Below are positions 11,226-21,900 of a stretch of DNA of 64,000 nt, piece after piece (within the stretch, counting starts at the first letter, position 1; each line of letters opens with the position of its first letter). The DNA is from Corallococcus sp. CA053C (GTDB lineage: Bacteria; Myxococcota; Myxococcia; Myxococcales; Myxococcaceae): the NCBI RefSeq assembly GCF_003611675.1, contig NZ_RAWA01000006.1:1-64000 (forward strand), given 5' to 3'. The position numbers and the translations under genes are program-made. The notes beneath the pieces are model-generated. The model had not been told where the DNA came from. It searched no databases and saw only the letters and a program-made list of their open reading frames with translations.

Positions 11226-11901
11226 TGGTGAAGCCATCATGGTAGAGCGAGGCTGTCTGCGCGATGGTCGCATCCCGGTAGTAGCCGAGCTGGATGTAGC
11301 CCGCCGTGTCCGGGTAGCGCGTGGCGATGTTGCGCTTCGGCACCACCAGATTGCCATTGTAGTACAGCTCGACGAAGCCGACATTCGGGTCGGGCGACCA
11401 CTTCACGTGCATCACGAAGTCGTTCCACTGGTCCCGCTGCACCGGCGCCTGCCATAGAACCTCGCCCGAGCTTCCTCCGACGCGCATGTTCATCGTGTCG
11501 TTGATGACGAAGAACTCGAGCGGCGGGGAACCACAGCAGCCGTCATGGTGCCATTGCGTGAACACCTGCCACCGGGGTGAGCTGGGGAAGTCCTGGGGAA
11601 ACAGGGTGCTCCACTTGTAGTAGTACTCGGAGTCGACCGGCTCATAGGTGCCGCGGAACAGCTCGTTGCGGTTGCCGCTGGCGTTGACGGGGTTGTCTCC
11701 CTGCTGGACGGTCACCTTCAGCGCCTTGTTCCCGTCACGGACAAGGTCGCCCACCACCTGCATGCGGTCCGGGGCAACAAACCAGGCTTCGGTGTACTGG
11801 GACAGGTCGCCGGTCTCGAAGTCTCCCTTCCAGACGACGGAGGCCTGGGCCACCCAGGGCACGAGCAGCGCCAGGGGCGCAAGTTTCAGGAGTCGAAGCA
11901 T
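11155..11901 (-). CDS. Secreted polysaccharide lyase (heparin-lyase-I-like fold)
   Basis: This is a 248-residue protein with a signal peptide (MLRLLKLAPLALLVPWVAQA). The start at 11901 follows an AAAGGA ribosome site. The mature part has the features of small jelly-roll polysaccharide lyases: WKGDFETGDLSQY near the N-terminus, NRNELFRG, FTQWHHDGCCGSPPLEFFV, VMHVKWSPDPN, LYYNGNLV and a C-terminal SLYHDGFTMATTLEEVMP strand. It probably cleaves an acidic polysaccharide outside the cell. The last residues are duplicated in repeat A. The gene is convergent with PP2C copy B. Confidence 0.75.
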   Translation of the reverse strand: MLRLLKLAPLALLVPWVAQASVVWKGDFETGDLSQYTEAWFVAPDRMQVVGDLVRDGNKALKVTVQQGDNPVNASGNRNELFRGTYEPVDSEYYYKWSTLFPQDFPSSPRWQVFTQWHHDGCCGSPPLEFFVINDTMNMRVGGSSGEVLWQAPVQRDQWNDFVMHVKWSPDPNVGFVELYYNGNLVVPKRNIATRYPDTAGYIQLGYYRDATIAQTASLYHDGFTMATTLEEVMPAGGDPSTLAATAP

Positions 11902-12274
11902 CTGGGTCCTTTTGTCCGGGGGTTGAGGAGGCCAGACACAGGAGACCCGCCCGTACTTCCCGCCGGCTTGCACGCGTGGCGGCATGAACGCACGCGCGCA
12001 CACTGCCGGAGGAAGCGGGCGGGCCGTGCACCGCATGCCACGGCAAGGGGATGGCACCGTGACGTCATCCCCAGGCATGGGCCCCAGCGCTCGTGCCGCC
12101 GGCGCCCCGAGTCATGCAAGCGGGCATCGAAAAACAGGAGTCACCCACTGCGCGGTCGTGAGGCCACCGAACAGGCCGGGGGTCGTGTTCACGCTCGCCG
12201 GAGTTCCCGATGTACCGTGTGACCACTCCCGTGTCGGGGACGCAGTCTTACGCCGTCAGAGATTGCTCTCGTCG
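11902..12274. other. Intergenic region, no gene seen
   Basis: The 373 bases lie between the start of the lyase gene and the stop of the permease gene, both on the minus strand. They should contain the lyase promoter. I see no convincing promoter hexamers, terminator hairpin or RNA structure, and the open frames here lack any family signature. Confidence 0.4.
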
Positions 12275-13591
12275 CTATCCGAGCGCCGCTTTCCCGTCCG
12301 GCTTGCGCTGGAACCGGTAGAGTACGAAGCCCACCGCGAGCGCGATGGCCCCGGCGATGAGGTTCTCTCGCTCCGCACTCAGCGCGAAGACGACGCACAG
12401 TGCGGCGGCGGCGAAGGGAATCACGGGCCCACCCGGGATGCGGAACGCGTTCGCAGGCGCCTGGAGCTTGCGGCGCAGCACGGGCACCGCCAGGGCCGTG
12501 CCGAAGTACGTGGCGAGCCGGGCCACCACGGAGAGCGTGGCGAGCACCTCGAACGAGCCGGAGAACGCCAGGGGCAGCGCGATGGCCGTCTGCGTGAGGA
12601 TGGCGACCGTCGGCGTGCGGTAGCGCGGATGCAGCGTGGCGAGCGCAGCGGGGCCAAAGCCGTCCTGAGCCAGCGCGTACAGGTAGCGCGGCCCGGCGAG
12701 CACGGTGTTGCTGTTGGTCCCCAGGATGGACAGCACCCCGCCCACCGTCATGAGGAGCCCACCCCAACCCCCGAGGAACCGCGCGGCGGCGTTGGCGAGC
12801 GGCGTCTGCGCGTCCGCGACCCCGGGCAACGTGCCCAGCGCCACCCACTGCACCGCCGTGTAGATGAGCGTGACAACGCCTATCTGCACGATGAGCGCGA
12901 AGGGCACGTCACGGCGTGGGTTCTTGAACTCACCCGCCGGAGCCGCCGTGTTCTCGAAGCCGGCATAGGCGAACAGCAGCAGCAGCACCGCGGCCCCCAG
13001 GTTGCCTCCTTCCCTGGGAGCCACCGACGTCGCCAGCGGCACTGACACGGAGAAGAGGCCCACGGCGATGAACACCAGCAGTGGCACCGTCTTGGTGACG
13101 GCGAGGAACACCGCGGTGCGCGCGCCGCCCTTCACGCCCACGATGTTGATGGCCGTGAGCGCGAGCAGGGGCACGGCGATGGCCAATCCCTGGCCCAGGC
13201 CCGAGTTCGCCGCGGGCCACAGGAAGCCCAGCGCGCGGGAGAAGCCGACGGACAACGAGGCCACGGACGAGACGCGCGCCAGCCACGTCATCCAGCCGAC
13301 CTGGAACCCCACCCGTTCTCCAAAGGCTTCACGCGTGTAGAGATAGGCGCTGCCGGGCTTGTCGAAGTAGCTGGCCGCCTCCGCGAAGCAGAGCACGAGC
13401 AGCAGCACCGCCAGCCCCGCGAGCACGACGGCGCCTGTGCTGGCCGAGCCCAGGTTCGCGGCGGCCGCCGCGGGCAGCAGGTAGACACCGCTGCCGATGA
13501 CGTCGTTGATGGAGAACCCGACGATTTCCCAGCGCGATACCGCGCGCTGCATGCCCAGCTCAGGAGGAGGCGAATGGGTTCCGGTGGTCAT
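12275..13591 (-). CDS. APC-family amino-acid permease
   Basis: This 438-residue inner-membrane protein has about 12 hydrophobic helices and the APC superfamily start (REIVG-like WEIVGFSINDVIGSGVYLLP, with GSG in helix 1). Further family signs are CFAEAASYFDKPGSAYLYTREAFG, a helix-6 segment FAYAGFENTAAPAGEFKNPRRDVP and SNTVLAGPRYLYALAQDG. It probably imports an amino acid or related amine by proton or sodium symport; the substrate cannot be read from the sequence. It stands alone on the minus strand. Confidence 0.85.
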   Translation of the reverse strand: MTTGTHSPPPELGMQRAVSRWEIVGFSINDVIGSGVYLLPAAAAANLGSASTGAVVLAGLAVLLLVLCFAEAASYFDKPGSAYLYTREAFGERVGFQVGWMTWLARVSSVASLSVGFSRALGFLWPAANSGLGQGLAIAVPLLALTAINIVGVKGGARTAVFLAVTKTVPLLVFIAVGLFSVSVPLATSVAPREGGNLGAAVLLLLFAYAGFENTAAPAGEFKNPRRDVPFALIVQIGVVTLIYTAVQWVALGTLPGVADAQTPLANAAARFLGGWGGLLMTVGGVLSILGTNSNTVLAGPRYLYALAQDGFGPAALATLHPRYRTPTVAILTQTAIALPLAFSGSFEVLATLSVVARLATYFGTALAVPVLRRKLQAPANAFRIPGGPVIPFAAAALCVVFALSAERENLIAGAIALAVGFVLYRFQRKPDGKAALG

Positions 13592-13759
13592 GGACGCTCG
13601 GGAGGGGAACCCACTGGAGCACAGATGCGGAGAATCCGCGAATTCGGGAGAAGCCGAGCTCCTTCCCTGGACGAGCGCCGGCCTTGCTTGGAGCCCTGCG
13701 CGAGGACGACCTTCGGCTGGAGCGCCTCTCCGCTCGGGCCATCGCGGCCCGCATCGCCA

Positions 13760-15013
13760 CTACAGCACGCTGTCCGTGCCCGAGGGCTTCTTCCCGCCCC
13801 CACCCTTCACCGACGCTCTCAGGTAGAGGTCGCCCAGGCCCGCGCCAATGCCTTCCCACGCGAAGGACTCCGCCATGCGGCGCGCGTTCTGCGCGAGCTT
13901 GCGGCACAGGTCCGGATCATTGCGCAGCCGGCGCAGCGCGTTCGCGAACTCCTGGGGGGACTCGGCGAGGAGGACGTTCTGTCCCTCCACCACGGGCAGG
14001 CCCTCCACCGCGAGGCGCGTGGCCACCACGGGCACGCCCGCCGCCGCGGCCTCCAGCACCTTGAGGCGCGTCCCGCTGCCCGCGCGCAGGGGGATGGCCG
14101 TCGCCAGCGCACGCGCCAGGTGCGGCGCCACGGACGGCACCGCGCCCGTCACCAGCAGCCGGTTGTTCTCGCTCTCCAGGGCGCGCACGGAGGCGGACGG
14201 GTTGCGGCCCACCACCATCAGCCGGCCCGGCGCCAGCTCCGACGACACCAGCGGCCACACCTCGCGCGCGAGCCGCAGCACCGCGTCCTCGTTGGGCCAC
14301 CAGTCCATGGAGCCCACGAAGACCAGGTCGTTGCCCGCCTTCTCCGGCGGCACGAAGTCCGGCAGCTTCACGCCGTTGGGCACCACGTGCACCTGCTTCG
14401 CCCCCAGGGCGCGCAGCTGCTCGGCGTCCACCTCCGAGCACGCGAGCACCGAGTCCGCCTGGCTCACGCACTCGCGCTCCAGCCGCTCCACGCGGCTGAA
14501 CTGCCAGCGCAGGAAGGGGCGCAGGGGCAGCGCGCTCAAGGGCGCCATGCGCGCGAGCAGCTGGCTCTCCACGTTGTGCTCGTCGATGACCAGGTGCGCG
14601 GCCGGGTTCAGCTCCCGCGCCAGGGGCAGCAGCTGCGCCATGTGCAGGTGGTCGAAGTGGATGATGTCGAAGGCGCCCCGCTCGCTCAGCACGCGGCGGA
14701 AGGCCTCCTGCAGGCGCTGGCGGGTGTAGCGGATGTAGGTGAGCGGCGTGCCCCGCAGGAGGGCCCGGGCGCTGCTGAGCGTCTCGTCGGGCGCGATGCG
14801 CGGCATGTCCACCAGGTGGAGGCGCGAGGCGGGGACGCCCAGCTCACCCAGCCAGCGCGTGAACCCCGCCGCGTCGTTGCCCGGGCGGTGCAGCGCGAGC
14901 ACGTCGATGGAGAAGCGGGAGGCGAGCGCGCGCACCAACTCAAGGGTGCGCAGGGTGCCGCCCGTATCCGAGGGAAACGGAACATAGGGAAGGATGGCAA
15001 GGACGCGTCGCAC
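13760..15013 (-). CDS. GT4-like glycosyltransferase
   Basis: This 417-residue GT-B glycosyltransferase transfers a sugar from an activated donor, probably in polysaccharide or glycolipid synthesis. A GTG start at 15013 puts RRVLAILPYVPFPSDTGGTLRT at the N-terminus, with the glycine loop typical of group 1 enzymes. The donor domain shows VHVVPNGVKLPDF, LVFVGSMDWWPNEDA, LMVVGRNPS and the E-x7-E-like segment RLKVLEAAAAGVPVVATRLAVEGL. No Shine-Dalgarno is obvious, so the start is uncertain. The 254-base gap to the divergent aminopeptidase gene should hold both promoters. Confidence 0.85.
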   Translation of the reverse strand: MRRVLAILPYVPFPSDTGGTLRTLELVRALASRFSIDVLALHRPGNDAAGFTRWLGELGVPASRLHLVDMPRIAPDETLSSARALLRGTPLTYIRYTRQRLQEAFRRVLSERGAFDIIHFDHLHMAQLLPLARELNPAAHLVIDEHNVESQLLARMAPLSALPLRPFLRWQFSRVERLERECVSQADSVLACSEVDAEQLRALGAKQVHVVPNGVKLPDFVPPEKAGNDLVFVGSMDWWPNEDAVLRLAREVWPLVSSELAPGRLMVVGRNPSASVRALESENNRLLVTGAVPSVAPHLARALATAIPLRAGSGTRLKVLEAAAAGVPVVATRLAVEGLPVVEGQNVLLAESPQEFANALRRLRNDPDLCRKLAQNARRMAESFAWEGIGAGLGDLYLRASVKGGGGKKPSGTDSVL

Positions 15014-15267
15014 GGTGGAGGTCAGGCCCGGTTCAGGAGTCAGGTGAAGGTGGCCTCGCGCTCCCCACCGAGGCCACCGGCTTGGTAAGCACCCGAACGC
15101 GGAGCGCCCAGGGGCACTTGGCGCTTTCTCTCCAGTGGCCAACACAATCCCGCCCCCCCGAGGCGACCCCACCGCGGCGCGTCGTCCGCCCGCGCTGGCG
15201 CGGGAGTCCTCGAAAAGCGCCCCTGTTTCCGGCATGACGGGTGCGAGCCGGTACGACGGAGGAAGTC

Positions 15268-17088
15268 ATGAGCCTTCAAGAGAGCCAGGGCGCCCAGACG
15301 CGCGAGCGCATCACGCGGCTGCGGCAGGTGATGCGGGCCCACGACGTGGCGGCGGTGTGGGTGCCGTCGAACGACCCGCACCTGTCCCCGTCCCCCCCGC
15401 GCCGGTGGAAGGGGCGGGAGTGGCTGTCGGGGTTCACCGGCTCGCTGGGGACGCTGGTGGTGACCGAGGACTTCGCCGGCTTGTGGGTGGACAGTCGCTA
15501 CTGGGATCAGGCGGACGCACAGCTGGCGAGCAGCGGCATCGTCACGGTGCGGATGACGAGCGCACCCGGGCAGTCGCACCTGGACTGGCTGGCCGCGAAC
15601 GTACAGGCGGGGCAGACGGTGGCGGTGGACGGCGCGGTGCTGGCGTTGGGGCAGGGCAGGGCGGTGGCCTCGCTGTTCAAGGCGAAGGGCGTGAAGCTGC
15701 GCACGGACCTGGACCTGGTGGCGGAGGCCTGGACGGATAGGCCGGGGATGCCGACCGCGCCGGTGTATGCGCATGAGCTGTCGCCCGGCCCGCGCGCGGA
15801 GAAGTTCCGGACGCTGCGCGCGGAGATGGGTCGGCTGGGCGCGACGCACCACCTCATCTCCACGCTGGACGACATCGCGTGGCTGACGAACCTGCGCGGC
15901 GCCGACGTGGACTACCTCCCGGTGTTCCTCGCGCACCTGCTGATGGCGCCGGAAGGCGCCCGACTGTTCATCACCGAGGGCAAGGTGCCGGACGCACTGC
16001 GCGTGGCGCTGGAGCAGGACGGCATCACGCTGGTCCCCTATGCGCAGGCGGCCCAGGCGTTGGGCGCGTTGCCGGAAGGAACGAAGCTGCTCCTCGACCC
16101 CCGGAGCGTCTCGCACGGCCTGCGGCAGGCCGTGGCGCAGGGCGTGTCCGTGCTGGAGGCGCTCAACCCGTCGACCGTGGCCAAGTCCCGGAAGACGCCC
16201 GGGGAGCTCGCGCACATCCGCACGGCGATGGAGCAGGACGGTGCGGCGCTGTGTGACTTCTTCGCGTGGTTCGAAGCCGCGCTCGGCCGCGAGCCCATCA
16301 CGGAGCTGACCATCGACGAGCGCCTGTCCGCGGCGAGGGCGCGTCGTCCGGGCTTCGTGTCGCTGAGCTTCAGCACCATCGCCGCGTTCAACGCGAACGG
16401 CGCGATGCCGCACTACCGCGCGACGAAGGACTCGCACGCGACGGTGTGTATTCCGGGCCAGCCCGCGCGGGGCCTGCTGCTCATCGACTCCGGCGGGCAG
16501 TACACGACGGGCACCACGGACATCACCCGCGTCGTCCCGGTGGGCGAACCCACGGTGGAGCAGCGGCGCGACTTCACGCTCGTGCTGCGGGGCAACATCA
16601 ACCTGTCCAACGCCCGGTTCCCCCGGGGCACGCGCTCACCGGCCCTGGATGCGCTGGCGCGAGCGCCGCTGTGGGCGGAGGGGTTGGACTACGGCCACGG
16701 CACGGGCCACGGCGTGGGCTACTTCCTCAACGTCCACGAGGGCCCGCACGGCATCTCCCCGACGATGCCCAATGAACCGCACACGGCGCTGGAGCCGGGC
16801 ATGGTCACCTCCAACGAGCCCGGCCTCTACCGCCCGGGCCACTGGGGCATCCGCATCGAGAACATCCTCGCCGCCGTCCCGGCGGAGACGACTGCCTTTG
16901 GCGAGTTCCTCCGCTTCGAGACGCTGAGCCTGTGCCCCATCGACACGCGGCTCGTGGACCGCAACCTGCTGTCCAGGACCGAGCTTGACTGGCTCAATGC
17001 CTATCACGCCACGGTGCGCGAGCGGCTGCTGCCCCACGTCGAAGGCGCCGCGCGTGACTGGTTGCTGCAGCGGACCGAAGCCCTCTGA
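15268..17088 (+). CDS. Xaa-Pro aminopeptidase (M24B)
   Basis: This 606-residue metallopeptidase probably removes N-terminal residues before proline. Its length matches the three-domain aminopeptidase P type. Two N-terminal creatinase-like domains (WVPSNDPHLS, FAGLWVDSRYWDQA, VAVDGAVLALGQ) precede the pita-bread domain (about residue 320 on). That domain carries the metal ligands in order: Asp in LLIDSGGQY, Asp in GTTDITR, His in HGTGHGVGYF, Glu in TSNEPGLY and Glu in RIENIL. The start at 15268 has a GGAGGA site upstream. There is no signal peptide, so it is cytoplasmic. Confidence 0.93.
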   Translation: MSLQESQGAQTRERITRLRQVMRAHDVAAVWVPSNDPHLSPSPPRRWKGREWLSGFTGSLGTLVVTEDFAGLWVDSRYWDQADAQLASSGIVTVRMTSAPGQSHLDWLAANVQAGQTVAVDGAVLALGQGRAVASLFKAKGVKLRTDLDLVAEAWTDRPGMPTAPVYAHELSPGPRAEKFRTLRAEMGRLGATHHLISTLDDIAWLTNLRGADVDYLPVFLAHLLMAPEGARLFITEGKVPDALRVALEQDGITLVPYAQAAQALGALPEGTKLLLDPRSVSHGLRQAVAQGVSVLEALNPSTVAKSRKTPGELAHIRTAMEQDGAALCDFFAWFEAALGREPITELTIDERLSAARARRPGFVSLSFSTIAAFNANGAMPHYRATKDSHATVCIPGQPARGLLLIDSGGQYTTGTTDITRVVPVGEPTVEQRRDFTLVLRGNINLSNARFPRGTRSPALDALARAPLWAEGLDYGHGTGHGVGYFLNVHEGPHGISPTMPNEPHTALEPGMVTSNEPGLYRPGHWGIRIENILAAVPAETTAFGEFLRFETLSLCPIDTRLVDRNLLSRTELDWLNAYHATVRERLLPHVEGAARDWLLQRTEAL

Positions 17089-17177
17089 CGAAGCTTCAAC
17101 AGGGGCGCTGGACGGCCCATGCCCGTGTGGACATGCTGGGCGCCGCGGGGGGCCGGCCCTGCATGTCCTTGACGTGG

Positions 17178-17510
17178 ATGCACATGCGCTCGACCTGGTG
17201 GCTCCTGGCTTCCCTCGCGGTCCTCCCCCTGCTGGCCTGTGACAGCAGCGATGCCGTGGGTGACTCCTGCGGCGAAGGCACCTGCACCGACAACCTGGAG
17301 TGCCGTCAGGAGTTTCCCGGCGGCTTCTGCGCCCAGGCGTGTGAGCAGGAAGGCGTGCGGGGCGGTTGCCCCGAGGACACCGTGTGCGCGACCCAGCTCG
17401 GAACGCTGCTGTGCTCGCCTGTCTGTGATTCCCAGGACGACTGCCGCGACGGCTATGCCTGCAACGGCGTCAGCGGCACGGACATCAAGGCCTGTCGCAT
17501 CAAGATATAA
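17178..17510 (+). CDS. Small cysteine-rich lipoprotein
   Basis: This is about 110 residues with a lipoprotein signal (RSTWWLLASLAVLPLLAC) and then ten or more cysteines in about 80 residues (SCGEGTCTDNLECRQ, FCAQACEQEG, SPVCDSQDDCRDGYAC). The spacing suggests disulfide-rich, EGF- or Dickkopf-like mini domains, common in myxobacterial lipoproteins. The exact start is open: 17178 or 17184 give the best signal peptide, and frames from 17127 also exist. The function is unknown. The sialidase-like gene starts 18 bases later, so both may share a transcript. Confidence 0.65.
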   Translation: MHMRSTWWLLASLAVLPLLACDSSDAVGDSCGEGTCTDNLECRQEFPGGFCAQACEQEGVRGGCPEDTVCATQLGTLLCSPVCDSQDDCRDGYACNGVSGTDIKACRIKI

Positions 17511-17528
17511 ACAGGCAGGCTCCGGGGC

Positions 17529-18713
17529 ATGAACCCTCCCTCCTGGTCGCTCCGCAGGTGTCTGCCCCGACGCCTGATGACGTTCGCGCTGCTCACGGCT
17601 TCCTTTGGTGCCTGTGCTCCGGAGGAGGCCCTCCCGGATGACACGCAACCCGTGGCGCAGGTGGAATCCCCGCTCCCGGCGGGAGGCTGGAGGGTGCTGA
17701 TGCCGAGCGGCGGCGCTCCCATCCGGGGCATCACCCGCCGCGCGGATGGCGTGCTCATCGGCGGGTCGAGCTGGGGGCACGGCATCGACGTGTGGACGAG
17801 CACCAACGGGGGCGCGAGCTGGGCGCTGCACGGCTCCGTCGCCAACAACCCGAACGTGGAGTTCGGCGACGTGACGATGCGCGCCATCCCGGGCACGCAC
17901 ACCGTCTTCTGCGCCTTCCGCGAGTACGCCAACGGCCAGTTCCGCGTCACCATCACCCGCAGCGACAACGACGGCGACGGCTGGGTCTACGACAGCACCG
18001 TCGTCGGACCGACGTCGCGCTTCGTGGGCGCGCCCTTCCTCTTCCAGCGCGGCAACGGCGACCTGCAGGTCTACTACGACTCTGAATTGCTGGCCGCGCA
18101 GGGCGGCTTCCCCGGCCACCAGTGGATCGCCATGCAGGGCCGCCAGGGCACCGCCGGGGCGTGGACCGCGTACGGCACCGTCACCGTGTCGCGCGACAAG
18201 CGGGCGGGCGCGCTCAGCCGCGAGGGCATGCCCACGGTGGTGCAGCTCGCCGGGGACCGCATCATGGCCGTCGTGGAGGGCGTGGAGGCGTTCCCCACCG
18301 GCGGGGCCCGCGCCAACGTCATCAACGCCGTGCAGTCGTGGGATGGCGGACGCACGTGGGACGACTCCCTGCGCCGCACCGTATACAGCTCGCGAATCGA
18401 TGCAGGCTCCGGCCGCCGCTACAACGCCTACGTCCCCTACGCCATCCGCGTGGGCAACGGCCCGGTGGGCGTCGCGTTCTGCACGGACGAGGACAAGGCC
18501 GGCCCGCCCGACCTGTCCAGCGCCCCGGTGGACCAGCGCAACTGCCACGTCGGCTTCGTCACCACCACGAGCAACTTCGAGACCTGGTCCGCCCCCAGCC
18601 CCGTGTGGACGGGGACCTCGCGCAACTACACCCCCGGCCTCTTCGAGCGCGCCCCCAATGACGTCATCGCCGTCATCGATGGCCTGGGCACCAACCGCGT
18701 CCTCCAGCGCTGA
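17529..18713 (+). CDS. Sialidase-superfamily (BNR-like beta-propeller) lipoprotein
   Basis: This is a 394-residue exported protein with a long basic signal region ending in a possible lipobox (LLTASFGAC). The body is a beta-propeller with Asp-box-like and related blades: DVWTSTNGGASWAL, TITRSDNDGDGWVYDST, AVQSWDGGRTWDDSL. The pattern IRGITRRADGVLIGG... and AFREYANGQFRVTI resembles proteins of the sialidase/arabinanase superfamily that act on or bind sugars. I cannot define the catalytic residues, so a glycosidase function is only likely. It follows a small Cys-rich lipoprotein gene and ends before a terminator-like hairpin. Confidence 0.65.
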   Translation: MNPPSWSLRRCLPRRLMTFALLTASFGACAPEEALPDDTQPVAQVESPLPAGGWRVLMPSGGAPIRGITRRADGVLIGGSSWGHGIDVWTSTNGGASWALHGSVANNPNVEFGDVTMRAIPGTHTVFCAFREYANGQFRVTITRSDNDGDGWVYDSTVVGPTSRFVGAPFLFQRGNGDLQVYYDSELLAAQGGFPGHQWIAMQGRQGTAGAWTAYGTVTVSRDKRAGALSREGMPTVVQLAGDRIMAVVEGVEAFPTGGARANVINAVQSWDGGRTWDDSLRRTVYSSRIDAGSGRRYNAYVPYAIRVGNGPVGVAFCTDEDKAGPPDLSSAPVDQRNCHVGFVTTTSNFETWSAPSPVWTGTSRNYTPGLFERAPNDVIAVIDGLGTNRVLQR

Positions 18714-18739
18714 CCGCAGCGCCTTGACGCACCCGGGCA

Positions 18740-18765
18740 GAAGCCACGGCGCTCCCCGTGGCTTC
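18740..18765 (+). terminator. Hairpin after the sialidase-like gene
   Basis: A perfect 10-bp inverted repeat (GAAGCCACGG / CCGTGGCTTC) with a 6-base loop lies 26 bases after the stop at 18713. No T-run follows, so it is a GC-rich terminator candidate. The remaining bases up to 18954 contain AT-richer DNA (18890-18950) and should hold the promoter of the next gene. Confidence 0.5.
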
Positions 18766-18954
18766 CATTGCGCCCGCAATGTCCTGCCGCGTCATCCGGA
18801 AGGTCAGCGCGGGCTGTAACCCGCAGAGGGGCCAGGGCGTAACGCATGGGTCCGGGGGGACTTGTGCGCAGGAGGTCTCCGCCAGCAACATTTGTCTCGA
18901 TATGTAGAGAATCCTCGGAACCGTTCTCGGTTTCTGAAGGTAGGAGAGTTCCCC

Positions 18955-21900
18955 ATGTCCCGCCCTGTTGATGGAGGCTCGGCCGCCGCCGCTGCCGCTG
19001 CCGCCGCCGCTCGCGCCGCCGCCGAAGCCGCTGCCCGTGCCGCCGCCGCCGCCGCGAAGGCCGCTGCTGAAGCCGCTGCCAAGGCGGCCGCCGCTGCCGC
19101 CGCCAAGGAGCAGGCGAAGCCGCAGGTGCAGCTCTTCCAGCGCGACGAGTTCACTCCTGGCAACAACTCCCGCGCCCTGAACAAGCTGACGGGCGAGTCC
19201 CCAGCGCCGTTCGCTCCGCTCGACGCGGGGAAGCCGGCCGCCGCGCCCGTGGGTGCGCAGGGCCCGCAGGGTACGAAGCCCGAACCCCACGCCGAGGCGC
19301 TGCCCGACAAGCCGGAGGACCTTCCCAAGCTCTTCCCGGAGCTGAAGGACAAGAAGAAGGAGGACCTCCAGAAGGCGTACGACTCGCTCAACAAGCTGGG
19401 CACCGGCAGCTTCTCCGAGCGGGCCACGGCCCTGGGCGAACTGGCGTCGCAGTTCCCGGAGACGGTCCCCAACGCGCTGGAGCGCCTGGGTGTCCAGGAC
19501 AGCAAGCTGGCGAAGCTGGCCACCAACTCCGAGGCCCTGACGTCGCTGGGCACGCTGACCGACCCGAAGAAGAGCGTGCTGGAGAAGGCCCAGGCGAGCC
19601 TCACGCTGGCGAAGTCCGCGGGTGACATCTTCAAGCCGGAGGACCTGAAGGGCGTGCTGGACACGACGCTCAAGGGCCTGCCCTCGGCGGAGAAGCTCAT
19701 CGGCGCCATTGGCAAGTGGACGGATCCCAACGCGTCCGCCGCGGACAAGGCGAAGGCCACGCTGGAGCTGGGCTCGGCGCTCAAGGGCTTTGTCGGGGAC
19801 AAGTTCCCGGACCTCGCCAATGATCTGCGCAAGCTGGACGGCCCGCTGCGCGCCGCGGGCGCCGCCATCACGCTGTTGGATCCGAACGCGAAGCCGCAGG
19901 ACAAGGCGCTCGCCGCCGCGCAGCTGCTCGCGGAGGTGCCCGACCTCAAGAAGAACCTCACCGGCTTCGCCGACCTGCTGAAGGGCGCGGGCGTCACGAA
20001 CGCCACGGACGTCGCGCAGCAGGGCGCGCGGCTGGCGGACGTGAAGGTGAAGGGGCTGGACCCTTCGCTCGCGTCGAAGCTGACGCCCCAGCAGTTGCAG
20101 AAGCTGGACGCCGCCGCCACGAAGCTGGGCGGCCCCGAGTCCATGGAGTCCGTCCTCAAGGGCATCACCGATCCGAAGTCGCTGGACACGCTGGTGGGCC
20201 AGCTGGACACGCTGGACGCCGCCGCGGGCAAGCGGCTGGTGAGCACCCTGGGCGGCCTGGAGCACAAGGTCCTCAACGAGGCGCTCTCCGACCCCAAGAC
20301 GGCCGAGCAGCTCACGAAGCTCGCGTCGAAGCTGGATGACGACGCGGGCAAGGTGCTGGCCAAGGCCGTGACGGAGATGGACTCCGGCGCGCTCAAGGCG
20401 CTGCTCAAGTTCACCGACGGCGTGGGCGCGGACGCGCTCAACACGACGGTGAAGGGCCTGGGGCCGCTGTTGGACAAGGCGGGCAGCAAGCTCGTGGGCC
20501 AGGGCCTCAAGGTGATGGAGAAGGTGCTGGGCAAGGTCGGCGTGGAGATCACCGCCGACGTGGCCGGCAAGGTCTTCAAGAACCTGGCGAAGGTCGTCCC
20601 GGTGGCGGGCGCGCTGCCCAACGCCATCGACGCGGTGAAGTACGAGAAGGAAGCCGCGGAGCTGCACGGCAAGAACAACGACCTGGGCTACTTCGCGCAC
20701 ACCATCGCGACCCTCAACGTCGCGGACGCGGGCCTGGGCATCGCGCTGGACCTCACGGGCGTGGGCGTGGCCGCGGACGTGGGTGCCAGCGTGCTGCTGG
20801 GCGCGGCCGAGCTCGCGCTGGACATCGGCTTCAGCCAGGAGAAGGCGAAGTTCGAGGCGGATCCGGAGGGCTACAAGGCCCCGGGCTGGATGAAGGCCGT
20901 GAACCTGGCTGGCGCCGCGGCGCAGGGCCCGGCGGGTCTGGTGCAGCTGGCCACGTACTACGGCCCGGAAGGCGCCGCGCAGCTCGCGCAGTGGGGCGTG
21001 GAGACCGCCGCCAAGGGCGCCGTGAAGCTCGCCGAGTTCGCGGGCGTGTCCCAGGCGGAGGCCGCGGGTGAGGGCCTGAAGACGACCGCGGCCTTCATCC
21101 ACAAGATGGCGGACGTGGTGCGCAATCCCTCCAAGTACGGCGAGGCCATCGCGAAGCAGGCGGCGGAGACGTTCGACGCCGTCATCGCCAAGGGCGGGGA
21201 GATCGCCAAGGAGGCCAAGAAGGTCCTGGGCAACGTCGTCGACGAGGCCAAGAAGCTGGGTGAGAAGGGCCTGGACACGCTGAAGTTCATTGCCCAGAAC
21301 CCGGGCGAGTCCGCGAAGCTGGCGTTCGAGGGCATCAAGAGCATCGTCAACTCCGGCGTGGACCTGGCCACCGACGCGGGCAAGGCCGTCTACAAGAAGG
21401 CCGTCGAGACGCTGAACGACCTGCAGGCCGGCTGGGACAAGCTCACGGGCGCCGCGAAGGAGAAGGCGAAGGAGCTCATCGACGGGGCGAAGAACCTCGT
21501 CTCCTCCACGGTGAACAAGGCGAAGGAGCTGGGCGAGAAGGGCCTGGACCTGCTGGCCTGGACGGCCACGCACCCGGGCGAGGCCGCCACCAAGGCGAAG
21601 GAGGCCATCACCGACGCCATGGCCAAGGGCGGAGAGCTGGCGAAGAAGGCCTGGGACTCCGTGAAGGCGCTGGGCTCGAAGGGCGCCGAGGTGGCGGAGA
21701 GCGTCGTGCGCGGGCTCGCCAACGCGGGCGAGAAGGCCGTGGAGACGCTGCGCTACGTGGCGGAGAACCCGGGCGAGGCCGCCGAGGCGGTGCGCGACTG
21801 GGCGGGCAAGACGCTGTCGGACATGGCGCGCAAGGGAGGCGCGGCGGCCAAGGCCGCGGCCACGGCCATCAAGGACTTCGTCGACAAGCGCCTGGACTGG

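Noticed and set aside
13574-15088. A 504-codon plus-strand frame
   Set aside because: It is the shadow of the glycosyltransferase gene, rich in Arg, Ala and His, with no recognisable domain.
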